Below, piece after piece: positions 49,401 to 63,555 of a stretch of DNA of 64,000 nt. The translations under genes were made by a program, and so were the position numbers. The stretch's first letter is position 1, and the number at the start of each line of letters is the position of its first letter. The notes beneath the pieces were generated by a model. It did not search any database, was not told where the DNA came from, and saw nothing but the letters and a program-made list of their open reading frames with translations. Origin of the DNA: Chrysomallon squamiferum. Its lineage: Eukaryota > Mollusca > Gastropoda > Neomphalida > Peltospiridae. The stretch is taken from positions 31,186,837-31,250,836 of the forward strand of contig CM022679.1 of assembly GCA_012295275.1 (NCBI GenBank), read 5' to 3'.

Positions 49401-50378
49401 CTATTTAGATACATATCAGACTTCATCTGAGTTCACTATGTTAGTTTAGTTTATTTAATATAATTTACTATTTTATTTTTGTGTTTAGTGGTATTGCCCG
49501 CTGTCCACCTGCCAAAGTTCTGGAACAGCTGCAGGCTCTGAACAACTCACTGAAGATAGGACAGATGTTGTGTAGAAGCAGAAGTCCAGACTTCCTTCTT
49601 GACATCATTCAGAGACAGGTAGGTTTCTTCTTTAACTTACTTACTTATTGTTAAACTGTACAGCAGTGATACAAAAATGTATGTTAAATACGTTTTTTGA
49701 TTTTTCTTCCAGGTAATTGTTTTATTCCTTTCTGAATTGTATCTATATATGAATAGTAAAATATATGAATAGGTGGCTAAATAAATTTGGAAAATAACTC
49801 AAAAAGTATTCAAATATTTATATACAAAATAATAATGTTGTTGTCAGATTAATGTATGCACGTAGTTTAGAGAAAACGGCTTGCTTGATGTGTAATAATT
49901 ATTGATTAATCCTTATCCTATCTTTGGAACTATTTGGTTCATTCATTCCAGTGTCTGTTACAATTTTTGTTCCATACATTCATATGGCAAAGAGTATTCA
50001 CCAACTGACAAACTTTCACACATTTTTGCCTTATTTGTAGACAATAATTGTGATTTGTCTGGATTATGCAGTGACTGCTATACTGAGATGTGTTTTTGTT
50101 ACAGGGCACCTCGCAGTCAATGCCGTGGCTCGCTGAGATGGTGGAGTCCAGTGAGGGGTCACTAGACGTGCTTCCAGTCCAGTGTCTCTGTGAGTTTCTC
50201 CTTCATGAACCTCCAGAGCTCAACGAAGCAGCCGATGCCGAGGTTTTCAAAACCGAGAAGTATCGCCGACGACAGGTCCGTAGTTTTAAATATATGACGA
50301 AACTTTATTTTTTTCTTAGTTTAGTATTTAATTTTATATTTTATTTTTTATTTATTTTTTTTTTTTTGTATTAATTAT

Positions 50379-50411
<33 letters not shown>

Positions 50412-50412
50412 T

Positions 50413-50457
<45 letters not shown>

Positions 50458-52607
50458 TTATTTTTTTTTTTTTTTTTTTTTTTAAATTACTTTTCAGAAA
50501 TTGAAGAAACAACGACAGCTGTTGGGTCGACTTCAGACAGTGGTGCACGGTGATCACAGTGACTCCAACACAATGTTTGAAGTCCTTGACTATTTTCTCA
50601 AACGTCTGTCCTCCACTCAGTCAGTGTCCAGGGCTCAGGCTATAAAGGTTATTTATCATCTGTTTCATTATGTCAATCTCTGGTCTTTGCCTACAAATCT
50701 TCTCTTATGTATTAAGTCTGAAAAGTGAAAATATATTTGTGATACACCAAAAAGAAGATATTCAGCAATAATGTACATGACAAAACAGTATGGTTTGTAG
50801 TATCCCAAAATAAACCTGTGACATAAAACAGAATTATAATATGCAAAAATTGTAACTAAATCAGTAAATAACTATATAACTATCATTTGCTTGTTTTTAA
50901 GAATTACGGCATGTCGAACTAAACTTATAATTTGTACAAATAAATTTCATATGATTCCAAAATAAATTTTCTAATGTGCCATAAAGAAAGGTGAAAGATC
51001 CAAAGAAAACAGCAATATACTAAAACAGTTTATGGTATTTATTACTTCAGTTTTATCTCTTTATAAAACTGTGTTTCCTCATTTCAGTATAAAACTTATT
51101 TTCTGTTATGTAGGGTCTCTCTATGGTCCTGTCAAAGTCTCAGATTTCACAAGATTTAGAATCTGATGAAAAAATGGAATTGGATTATGATCCAGGGGAC
51201 ACAACTCATGCCTGGCTGCTAGAACATCTTCCATCTTTACCCTTGTTTGAAGAGGTCAAAGGTCGAGCCTGCCTTGCACTGCGACAGGTAATTCTATTTG
51301 TCATCTGTAAGAGATTTTGGGAGGGGTTGCTTTGTTTTTTTGATTAAATTTGTTTACTTAATTTACTTATTTACACTTCGCTGTTAGCTGTTTTTAGAAT
51401 ATGAAATTGAATGTGAAATATTTTATATGTTTTAAAGTAAAGTTGAAGTATTTAACTTCTTTTAAAGTAGATTTTAAAGATTTAATACATTTTAAAGTAA
51501 ATTTTAAGTACATAAGTGTTTTAAAGAAAATTGTATGTATTTTATATTTTTTATATCAGATTTGAAATGTTTAGATTGTCTTAAACTAAATTTCAAGTAT
51601 TTTGTATGTTTTGAGGTAAATGTGTATTATTTAACTTGTTTTAAAGTAAATTTGAAGTATTTCATATGTTTTAAAGTAAATTTGAAGTGTTTAACTTGTT
51701 TTAAACTAAATTTGAAATGTTTAGCTTGTATTAAAGGTAATTTCAAGTATTTCATGTTTTAAGGTAAAATGTAGTATTTAACTTGTTTTAAAGTAAATAT
51801 TTAATATGTTTTCTTCTGCCAGGCATGTCAGATAGAAACTGAACCTTCCCTAGTTAGTGCATATGTGATTTTCTTATCCCGGCACGCCATGGATCAGAAT
51901 TTACACAAGCTTGACGATTTGGCTCTGGTAAGTTTATTTTTACCGCTTTTGTACCTTTAGTGACCAAAAATTAGTAATCACTCTGTGTTTCAAATGTTTA
52001 GTGTTTAAGTATTTATTTAATAAAAGTCTTCTTTATGTGCATGGCATAACTGCAATGTTTATTTTTTCATCTGAACTGGTACACCTTTTCTAACGAATAC
52101 AAATGAATGAGCTGACAAACTTGTATTTCACAACAGGACATAGCACAGCTCATTGTAGAGAGGACGTCAGTCGTCAACCACATCCTCCCAGCAGACAGCG
52201 ATGCCACGAAGTGTGATGGTTTAAGAAACACAACGTTGTCGGCACTGATAGACCTGCACATGAACTACCTCGTCAAAGCAAAGGAACCAGACAAAGAGGC
52301 TTATTCGTGGGTAATTGACTTTTTTTTTTTTTTTCAGATTGTGGGTAATTCTCAAACCTGGGCTGATCTATTGTATATTAGTTAATTCTCTGTTCTTTGT
52401 TCCATTTACTGATTTTCAAGCCATCATTCAGTTCAGTGTTAAAATAATCGAGTATCAGGGTCAAATGACAGGTCCATTTTGATCTGTGCTGTTCTTTATA
52501 ATTTCAGAGAAATACAGTATATATATATATTTTTTTTTTTTTTTTCTTTACTTCATCCATATATTTAGAAATGTGTTCTTTCTTAACAGTTAATTGTTAT
52601 CAATAAT

Positions 52608-52654
<47 letters not shown>

Positions 52655-55600
52655 TTTCAGTCAAACACTCAGGACCAGATCATCTTGCAGTGGGAATCTG
52701 GTGAATCAGCTACAATGCACATTCTTGTTGTTCATGCTATGATCATTCTGCTCACATATGGTCCTCCTAATGGTTAGTAACTTCAAGTTATGATTATATG
52801 TCAGTAATAATTTCTTACAGCTCACTGAATAGACCTGATGTGTGATGCTGCAGAACTAATATTTAATCTTTCTTAACTATGAGGTTTTCTCTTTTCACAT
52901 TTTGAGAAAACCATCTGATTTGATAGTAAACGAAATCTTGTAAAATGTCTTGATGTGTCATGAAAAATATATTATATGAATTTATTCATTTGTATTACTG
53001 AAGACAGGAAATATATAAAACAAAACACATTTCTGTTTTTAAATAAGGAAAGTATATAAATATATTTTTGTATTATAAAATACAGAAAAATAGTATCCTT
53101 ATAATTCTATTTTATTATTTTTATACTCATATTACTAAATATTGACTCGGAAAGAGATAAAATAATAAAATGTAAATAATCAAAACATACTTCAACTGGT
53201 TGTTCCTACTAGAGATATATTTTAATACAAAATAAACAGAATAATTTATATATATATATATATATAACATGAGTATTGACTTTATATGAGCATCAATAGT
53301 TTAATAATAAAAAATAAACTTTAATTTGTAAATAAGTGAAAGATGTTTTAATTTATTTGAAATTATCTAAAACATTTTTTTCATTGCTGTGGGATTATTT
53401 TAAATTGTTTAATTTTGTTCTTACATTTTTATTATTATTTATTTTTTTTTTTTTTATTATTATTTTTTTAATTTATCATCATCATTTTTATTTTTCATCG
53501 TCTTCTTCTTATTATTATTATTATTTTTATCTTCATCATTATTATTTTCAGGAGAAAGTCTGTATAACGACCTCCTAGAAACATGGTTTCCTGAAAATGG
53601 CCATCTGCCTTCAGCATTTCTTTTGGATACTTCAGAAGAAGCTTTGCTATTACCTGATTGGTTGAAACTGAGAATGATCAGGTCAAGTGTGGACAGATTG
53701 GTCAATGCAGGTAAAACCGATTTTCTTGTGCATTGATTGATCATTTCATTACTTAAAAGAATAATACTTTTTTTTTTTTTTTTTTTTTTTTTTTCAGGAG
53801 ACTAAAACTGTTTATTTAGTTATTAACAAATTCAAAAGTTGAAAGCATCAAAAGAATTTATAATGTTTAAGGAGATTTTTGTTAATCCATTTTTTTATTA
53901 TTATTATTTTATTTATTTATATTTTATTGTTATTATTTATTTATTTATTTGTTGTTGTTGTTGTGTTGATGATGTTGTTTCTGAATTAAATTTTTATAGA
54001 TTTTTTTTTTTTTCATCTCTTCTATTTTATTTTAGTTTTTATTTTTTGTTTTTAACAAATGCCACATATTACATTTTTTTTTATCTGATTTGCAGCACTA
54101 CAAGAACTTGAACCTTCTCAGTTGTTAGTTTTTGTGCAGTCATTTGGAATCCCTGTTTCCAGCATGAGCAAACTACTACAGTGTCTTGACAATGCTGTTG
54201 CCATCGACTCTGCCAGTCTGGAACAGGCCGTTGTCGACAAGACATACATGGCACAGCTCATTGAAATTCAACACAAGAGAGGTGCACAAGGGGGAGAGAA
54301 CTTCAACAAAATGCTTAACCAAGTAATTTCCCCTGTAAAATCAGGTATGACTTTTATCTAACTTTTTCGTTTTTTTTTTCTTTTTTTTTCTTTTTTTAAA
54401 TATAATATATAATTTAAAACAATTTTAAGAATTAAATGCAGCAATTAAGAAATGTATTATCATTTTAAAATTTGAATTAAGATACTATATGAATGATGAA
54501 TCAGAAAGATAAAGAGAGATGCAGAGTACTAGAATCAGTAAATTTGTTTAATGAAACAGCTCCTTTACAAGTGAATAAGTCTGTCAGTTTAATTTAAACA
54601 TTGTTTCAATTAAAATTATAGATTTAATTAGGTTAGTAATAATATCAGAGATTAAAATTATTTGACGAGAACGTTTAACGTTTAAATATTATTTATTTAT
54701 CTATTTATCTGTCTATCTGTCTGTCTATCTAATTAAATATTTATTTATTTAACTTTGTGATAATTAATTTTTAGAGAAACAAGATGTGGAGTCTATGGTT
54801 ACAGAAACAAGTGTTCAGTCGTATTGGCAGGTGAAGAAAGAAGAGGAATCTTTTACTGGTGGTCAAAGTCAGATTGTACAATCTCTGTTAGATGTAAGTT
54901 AGTCCATGTGTCTGTATGTGCATCTGTAACACTTAATGTGGTAGTCCTAGAGCAGTATTGAGAAAAATCAGTTGTCTGTGTTTCTGTCAGTAATGTGTCA
55001 TGTATAGTTCAAGTCTAATTCTGCAATTTGTTTTTGAGGTAAAATATCTCTTTATCTGTAAACACTTCAAAGTAATTTAAGTCTTCTTGAACTTCCTGTA
55101 TTAAAGGTAAATCAGTGTGTTTGTGTGTCTCTGTGTCTGTAATATTTACCTGGAAGATAAATGTTGACTGTTTTGTCATAGTTGAGTTAGTAGATATATG
55201 TGTCCAAGGTGGATTAAACCTATAATTACTGCAGACAAGATTTGTAACAATATCAAATAAGCTGCAGACTACATATAGTGTGTGTATTTCTGTATTAATG
55301 TTTTTTTGCTGTTTTATTTACACATCACTGACTGGAAATAGTAACAGTCAGAAATATGATCAATATCAAAATCAAAATTTTTTATTTTCTTGAGAATTAA
55401 CTTTAAATTTTGTTACTGATGAAATCATTTTCATGTTTAAATAGCTGTATGCATGACAGCTCAATTTATAATTTTAACAAAGTCTTTTTGTTTCAGATTT
55501 TTATGACACCAGGAATAGCAAGTCCTTCATTAAACAAGACTTTTCAGAATTTATTAAAGGTAAAATTAAAAACTTGCTTAGATGTCAATAAAACCTGTCA

Positions 55601-58171
55601 TTTACTCATTGCTTGTGCAAGTATACAAACAAGACTGAGTAAAATATTAATAATTTTTTATTATTGTTATTATATATATATATATATATATTTAAACTTT
55701 TTAATATACCTCTGTTAGATACGATGTTATAAGTATTTGAGAATTTCATAGTAATGCACTAAATGATTGTTTGTTTATTTATTTATATAAATCTATCAGG
55801 TAATAACTGTTGATTTGTTTTCCAGGCAGTGTCAGGTGAAAGTAACAAAGCACAAGAAGTTCTTTCTGCTCTACAACAAATATTCAACTCTTCACAGAGT
55901 GCAGACTTCTGTTGTAAAATGTTTGACATCCCATCAAAGTCATGTCCACTCTTAAAGCTCTTTACAGCCAAACAGGTGTGTATTTATTTATATGCCCATC
56001 TACATTTCTGTATTATAACCTCTTCAAATTCTTTACAGCCAAACAGGTGTGTATTTATTTATATACCCATCTATATTTCTGTATTATAACCTCTTCAAAT
56101 TCTTTATAGCCAAACAGGTATGTATTTATTTATATACCCATCTACATTTCTGTATTATAACCTCTTCAAATTCTTTACAGCCAAACAGGTGTGTATTTAT
56201 TTATATACCCATCTATATTTCTGTATTATAACCTCTTCAAATTCTTTATAGCCAAACAGGTATGTATTTATTTATATACCCATCTATATTTCTGTATTAC
56301 AACCTCTTCAAATTCTTTATAGCCAAACAGGTATGTATTTATTTATATACCCATCTATATTTCTGTATTATAACCTCTTCAAATTCTTTATAGCCAAACA
56401 GGTATGTATTTCTTTACATGTCCAGCTATATTTCTATATTATAATCTCTTCAAATTCTTTATAGCCAAATAAGTATGCAAATTTCTGTGTTAAAGCTCTT
56501 TATATGAATTAGTGTGTGTGTGTGTAAAAATTTTCATTAATTGTTCAGATTTTGTCTTCACAATTAAAAATATGTCTATTCTAAAACTTGACTGAAGTAT
56601 GGATTATTAGTTTATAGACATTATTAAGATAACAAAACGTTAATTGTCATTCAAATAAATGCAATTGCTAATTACAGGTGAAGTGAAATACAACTTTCAT
56701 TTGGTAGATCTCCTAGTCTGTTAGACAAAGATGTTTTTCTGTTACATTTCTAATCTTTGAAGAAAGAAAATGTATACACTCTTAAATATATTTCTCTCTT
56801 TTTTTGTTGTTTTTTTTGTTAACTTTTAGCTTGTTGTCATTTCAGCCATCATTGCATGGTCAGCTGAAGCCATTGATGGACAAACTGGAGAGTATGTCTA
56901 AAGGTCGAAGTTCACCACTGTCGTCCATTGTTTACCAGTTTCTTTCTTCATTTGGTCAACAGACAACATCACTCAAACAAGAAGAGAAAGTAGTCCCATC
57001 AAAAACATTTCAAACAGAAGGCAAACTGGATTGTCAGAAGTTTATGGAAGGTTGTTGAATGAAATAAAAAGTTTATAATCGGCGTTCCATCCATTTTCCT
57101 TTTCAAGGACATGTAATATTGGTCTTGATTGAAAAACAATAATAAATATTTCATTTTTAATTCTTATACCTCCAATAATTAATATCTAGATTAGTTCAAA
57201 ACCATTCCTGTAGAAAAATTTTACTTGGAATCCATGAAACAGAATATGTAAAATATATTTTTATTAACACAATAGTTTAATAATCCTATTTGAATTTTTT
57301 GACTTATGATAAATTTAAATTTTGAAGATTAATCTAATAAGTATTAAATTTTAATAATCTTTGCAGCTTTACACTTAATATTTAGAATCAGTTATTTCAT
57401 TAAAAAATATTTCATTTACTCTTCCAGTGATTTAATCATGTTTATAAAATAAATTGGGAATATCTAATTATTATTACAGCACTACAGACAGTGGATGAGT
57501 CAAACTTGGAAAGTTTGGTACAGCAGTGTATTGAGCAGTCAGTTGTGATGGAGGACACTAGGACCAGTGTTGGAATTGCTTGTAATGTGTTACTAGACTC
57601 TGAACAGAGGTATGTTTTCATTCAAGTATAATAATTATTAATCTGACTTTATTTTTATTTATTTATTTCTGTCTTTGTGGCTGCGTACAAAGCAATAGCA
57701 TCTATTTTGTTTATATATATATATTATTTTTTTATTTATTTTATTTAATTTTATTCATCTTTTTTTTTTTTCTCAGATTTTTTTTATGACAGATTTAATT
57801 TTTTTTTTTTTTTCTTTATAAATAATTTGTCGACACTGCTTCAACTTTTGTACTTTTTCAGAGTACCTGAATCTGCTGCCTGTCTCTTTATTGATTGGCT
57901 GGAACTCCTTGACCCAGAAATCATCCACTCAAACGAAGAGCTTCAAGAGCAACTGTTGTTTGCTAAGAAGGTTTGTTCTAAAAGTGAGAATGAGAACATG
58001 AAGCGGAAGAGGAATCAGCCATATCTGCTGGCTCTTCTTACACACCAGAGTAACTGGACCACTCTACACAGATGTATTGACCGTCTGCTTCTACCTAAGG
58101 AAGGCAGCAGGTAGAGAAACTAATTAACTATTTTTTATTGTTTGTATAAAATGAACAATGAATTTACCTTC

Positions 58172-58202
<31 letters not shown>

Positions 58203-58437
58203 GTCATTATTATTTGTTTTTTTGTTTAATTTTTTATGTGTTAATTTATTATTTTTATTATTTATTTTATCATTTATTATTTTATTACTGGATGAAAAAG
58301 TTACTAATTTTTTTTTTTCAACTTTTGTATTCTATGATTTGTTTTTGTTTGTTTTTGTTTTTTTAATTAATTTTTAATATTATAATTAATAATAAATTGT
58401 TTGATATGTATCATCTTTATTCTAACATATTATATAA

Positions 58438-58468
<31 letters not shown>

Positions 58469-61400
58469 AGGTATGATCCTACTGCTGTCCTTGACTTCCT
58501 GTGGGCTTGTCTTCACATTCCAAAAATCTGGCAGGGCAGAGAGAGAAAACTACAGGTAACTTATCTCACCTGTAATTTTATTTAATCTGATAATATACAA
58601 CACTTTTGAATGTTAACCATATCAATAGGTTTTAAAATTCTTATCAAAGGCACAGTAGTTAATAGAATGCATTCTACTTGGATATTATTCCTTTCAGAAA
58701 ATAATGATTATAAAATGGTTTTCTTGCCAATAATTGTCAAAGAAGGCAGTGGTTAGGTAGCCCTGAATTTATTTTTTGATATTTTATTACATAAAAATAC
58801 ACTTTATTACCCAAAAGCGTTAACACTAAAATATGAAGCCTTTGATTTGATTTGATTTTTTTCAGAAATCTTTAAACGAGATGGTTACATTTTTTTTAAT
58901 TATTTAAACTGGCAGTGACGTTAGATTGTATTCTTGCAAATTGTGTTTTATGCTGATGAGATCTTTATTTTATTTTATTTTTTTTTTATTTTTTTATTTT
59001 ATTTTTATATATTTAATTTATTTTTATTTTTTTACTTCTTTTTTTTTTTTATATTTAATTTTTTTTTATCCATAGACTCACATCAGTGAGGATTTATTTG
59101 ATCTCAGTGAAAACCATGTGGTTGCTGTGGTGAGCTTCATCATAGAGGAGGCATCATCTCTGTTAACATCAACTACTACAACTAAGTGTGTCAGTGATGT
59201 CACAGCGTGTGTGCAGTGCAGACTAGACTTGCTGCTGTTGTGTCTGGCTGATAAAGATGACAAATTGAAAACTGTCATCAATTTCCTACAACAAGGAAAT
59301 GCAAACAAGAGGTCTGTATTTTATTATCTATGCCACTTTTACACTCTTTTTCTGTCTGTCTGTCTCTCTTTCATCCTGTTTTTCTCTCTCTCTCTCTGTC
59401 TCTGTCTCTGTTTCCATCTATACCTCTATCCCTATCTTTCTCTCTCTCATCCTATATGAATGACTAATGTGTCTTTATATGGATAATATATAAATAGTAT
59501 AATGTATTGGCACAAACATCCTATTCTCTTTAATTATCTTGTCATTACCAAATAAATTACACTTATTACTGTAGGTATTAAATTTTAAATGTTTTAAGGA
59601 AGTTTTAGACAAAATTCACTCCTGAAATTCTTTATATTTCAGTCCAAAAGAGAGTGTGTACCACAGTTTGTTTTTGGAACTTTATCTCCATCGGCCTTAC
59701 ATACTGTCCTGGTTGCCTAGCAACAGTCCATTTCTGACAGATCTGAATAGTGCATCTCTGAGTCAGAGTGAGGTAAAGTAAAACTGTGATATAATGTAAT
59801 AGAAATAAAAAATAAAAAATGTATAAAATAAGTAAGAGAACTCTGCAAAAGAAAATGAATGTTACAGATCAAACTACATTGTAATGTAATAAGAATGGTC
59901 CAGAAAGGAAATGTTTAAACAAACAACTGGAATAACTAGGCTAAAGAAAATGAAAACATTAAATTATAATAGAATAAAACACTGCTCTTGTATGAAAAAA
60001 AAAAAAAAAAAAAAAAAATTGTCTTACATGTAACATAGGTAGGTGTGTGTGTGTGTGTGCGTGTGTGTGTGTATGAAAAGTCTTAATTTTATTTTTGAGG
60101 ACTAAGACAGCATACATCTGTGTTAAAGTTTATCTGTCTGTCTATCTGCGCTAAAGTGTGTGTGCATGCATATGTCTATTAAACATTTTTGAAAATGAAT
60201 ATCAGTATGTTTAGATAAATATATCTGTGAGTGGTAGATGAATATATTTGTATCTGTATATGATGAGTTTACATGTTTTGTGTATATTCCATGTAAAAGG
60301 AAAACTTGAAAACTGTATTTTGACATCTACAGATGGATACTATCACCCATCGAATCATCACTGCACTGGGAAATGCCAGAAGTGGGAAGGTAGCTGAAAA
60401 GCGGATGTCTGACGCTAACCTGACTTGCAGAAAACTAGCAGCTGAGCATCCATCTTTGTTGTTGAGGTGTGGTCATTATTTTTCTATAATCTGAATTTAT
60501 TATAACAATATTTGATATAACAGAGAAAAAGATATATTTTAAACCTAATAATAATTGTTAAATTACTTAATTATATTACATTAACATAAATGCATCAGTG
60601 TAGATATATAGTTAGATGTATGGAAGGAAGGGCACTGTTAGAGTTAACAAGTTTAAAAGAATAAAATGATAATATGAAAGCATACACAAACAACACCAAA
60701 CACACCATCAACATACACTCAAAATACACAAACAGTAAAAACAAGCACACACCAGCACATAACATACATAAAAACTGACAAACAGTCACACAGACAACAC
60801 AGAAGTGTAATTTTAATGAAAATTATTAAATTTAAACATTTATTTTTGCAGACAGCTGCCAATGTTAGCTGCCATTCTACAAGGGAAGACTCAGTTCACA
60901 TTTGGCGAGATGACTCACAGAAATTTCATTCGACTGTTCAACTACTGCCTGGGACTTCTCGAGTTACTTCAGCCTCACATCTTTAGACGTGAACATTCCT
61001 GTCTAGCTGATGTACTAGAATCATACTTCTCACTGATCAAGGTAAATTAGTAATTTCTTTGGAGGATTTGTTTTTTTCAAGAATATTTTTAGTTTTTTTA
61101 ATTTTTATTATTATTATTATTATGTTTTTTTATCACTTATGTTTATTCAGCAGAGTTTGAATACTCTGGTATCCTAAATATTCATCAGGGCACCTAATTA
61201 AAAAAAAATGCAATTTTACGTTAATATCCATGTAGCAGAAATATATAAATATGTAAGTATATTACTAACCTAAACTTTTTCAAATTCTAAGTAATTTTTT
61301 GGACCAAAGATAAATTAAAATTGGAATGCTAATGAATATATTCTGTTTTATTTATTTAATATTAAATTTTAATTATGACTACAACTTCGTACCTGGATGT

Positions 61401-63524
61401 GTTTTCATTGCAGACCCATGGCAGAGACAACAGACAGCTGAATCTTCTCATTGTCAAGTTTGTCATCTTCTTGAACAATTTTCTCAGCTGTGACCCACAG
61501 AGAGCAATTTCCATGTTACAGAAATACACAGAGGTTCTGAGGTCAGACTTGAAGACATTTCCTTTTTTTCTTATTCTTCTTATTATTTTATCTGTCTTAC
61601 TTTATTGATGTGGTGCTTCGTTTAAAATTTTGTTAAATAACTTTGTGTTATTTATTAAGATGTATAAAGTGTTTGTAAATTCATTTATTAATTTATTTTT
61701 ATTTTTGTAAATCATCTTCATTTACAAATATATGTTCATGTTTACAAACCAAATCCTTCACTTGACAGAAAGCAGACATTCTCAGTATTATTATAGCTTT
61801 TCACAATTTGTATTAATTTTTTTTTTTTTTTTTTATAAATGATTTTAGATTTATGGTTCAAAGAATAATCAGGTTTGCTGTGCTATTTGAAATGTTATTA
61901 TTTCAGTTTACTTTGAAAATTAGTTTGTTTGTTGTTGTTGTTTTCAACATTTATTCCTTATTATTTATCTTTTTATTTTTTCATCTCTATTTAATGACTT
62001 TTTGTCCTATTTCAATAGTAAGATGCAAACTAAAACACATTATTGTTTTTACTTTTTACCTTTTTAAAAATTATTTTCAGTTGCTGTTTACCTTTATGAT
62101 TTATTCAGTGTTGTTGTCTAAAAAAAATTTAATGTTTTTTAATTAACACAGAAAAGTGTTGAGAGTTATTAATTGTTGAAATGTATTCAAGATGTAATTA
62201 GAGAGCAGTCAGAAAAAGGCATATTTTGATTATAAAATGATTAAGTATTTGAAGTTCAAAAGGTTTACAAGTACATAATAACTCTAATATTAATTAGTGT
62301 TAATTGAATATGTTTCTTTTTTGGTCAGATATTGTATTCATTTACAAAAGTTTTTTATTTTTTTTAAATTATTATTATTTTTTTTTTTTATATTCTAAAT
62401 TCAGCAATGTTTCGTTACTGTTTCCTGACCTGTCTGAATTGAAGTCACTATTGGCTGGACTCACACTTCCTGTTCAGAACCAGACTGAGGCTGCTGCAGC
62501 AGATGAAGACAGTTCTTCTCTTGGACTAACCATCAAACCAACCAGCCTGTGGACACCAGCTCAACTGGAACCATTCCACAAGAAACTGAAAAAGAACACC
62601 CCTACTGGTCTGTGTAGCTTTTTCACTCTTGTTATTTCTGAAGATTTATTTTATTGTAGTCATTATATGTGTATGTATATGTTTGTATTCATTACCCTTA
62701 TGTGTAATACTTGTGAGGAAATGCATATTTACATGGTGACTAATATTTGCCATCAATCTTTAACTTCAGTTCTTAATACATAGTGTAATTAAAGTTCAAG
62801 TGCAATAAAGCATACATAGTTTATTTTTATAATTAAGCAGATATCTTTCTTCCATTTTTCAGAAAAATCTTTAACCAAATATCTTTGTTACATCTTACAC
62901 AGGATTTTAAAAAGTAAAGTGAAAAAAGAATTAAACTTTCTAATTGTAAAACACATGGACAAATTTTAATTTCTACCATTTTATTTTATAGAAAGCATTC
63001 AGGTTTTACAAGAACTTGATGACATTTCACAAAAGAAGGTGGAAATTCTGGAACACTTTGAGGTAAATTTAATTAATAGTTTAAATATATATGTTTGTAT
63101 TTTACAAGAAACAGTTTGTTTATTTTTAGATATCAGTTTCTTGTAGAATTGAAGTGCAACAAAAAAAAATATGCAAAAATAAGCAAGGATTCTGTTTGTC
63201 CATCTTCCCCAGCAACCATTTTGTTTGGCTTTGGGGGGTTGTTATTTTTTTTTTTTTTTTTTCATGTTATGATTACAAATATTTTGGTTATGGATACTAT
63301 ATTTTATTTATTTTCATTTTTTTTACAATTAATTTCATTTTTAAACATTTTTTCCTTTAAGGATGATCTGAAGAGGTTTATGACAAATGGAAGTGACCCA
63401 CTTCGTAACACAACATTCAATCTCGTGATGAGATACCTCAAACATAATCCAAGGTATAAACAGATTTTGTAATATTTTGTTTTTCTCAAAATTACTATGT
63501 TCAGGTAACACTGTGAGAGAGAGA

Positions 63525-63555
<31 letters not shown>

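Noticed and set aside
51535-51762. Repetitive 75-residue frame (FKVNLKY-type) in INTS1 intron 23
   Set aside because: It is the ~31 bp minisatellite read in frame, and splicing exon 23 directly to exon 24 preserves the conserved protein.
56804-57058. Alternative start of an 84-residue frame at 56804
   Set aside because: The upstream part is intron; the conserved INTS1 frame begins at the acceptor 56846.
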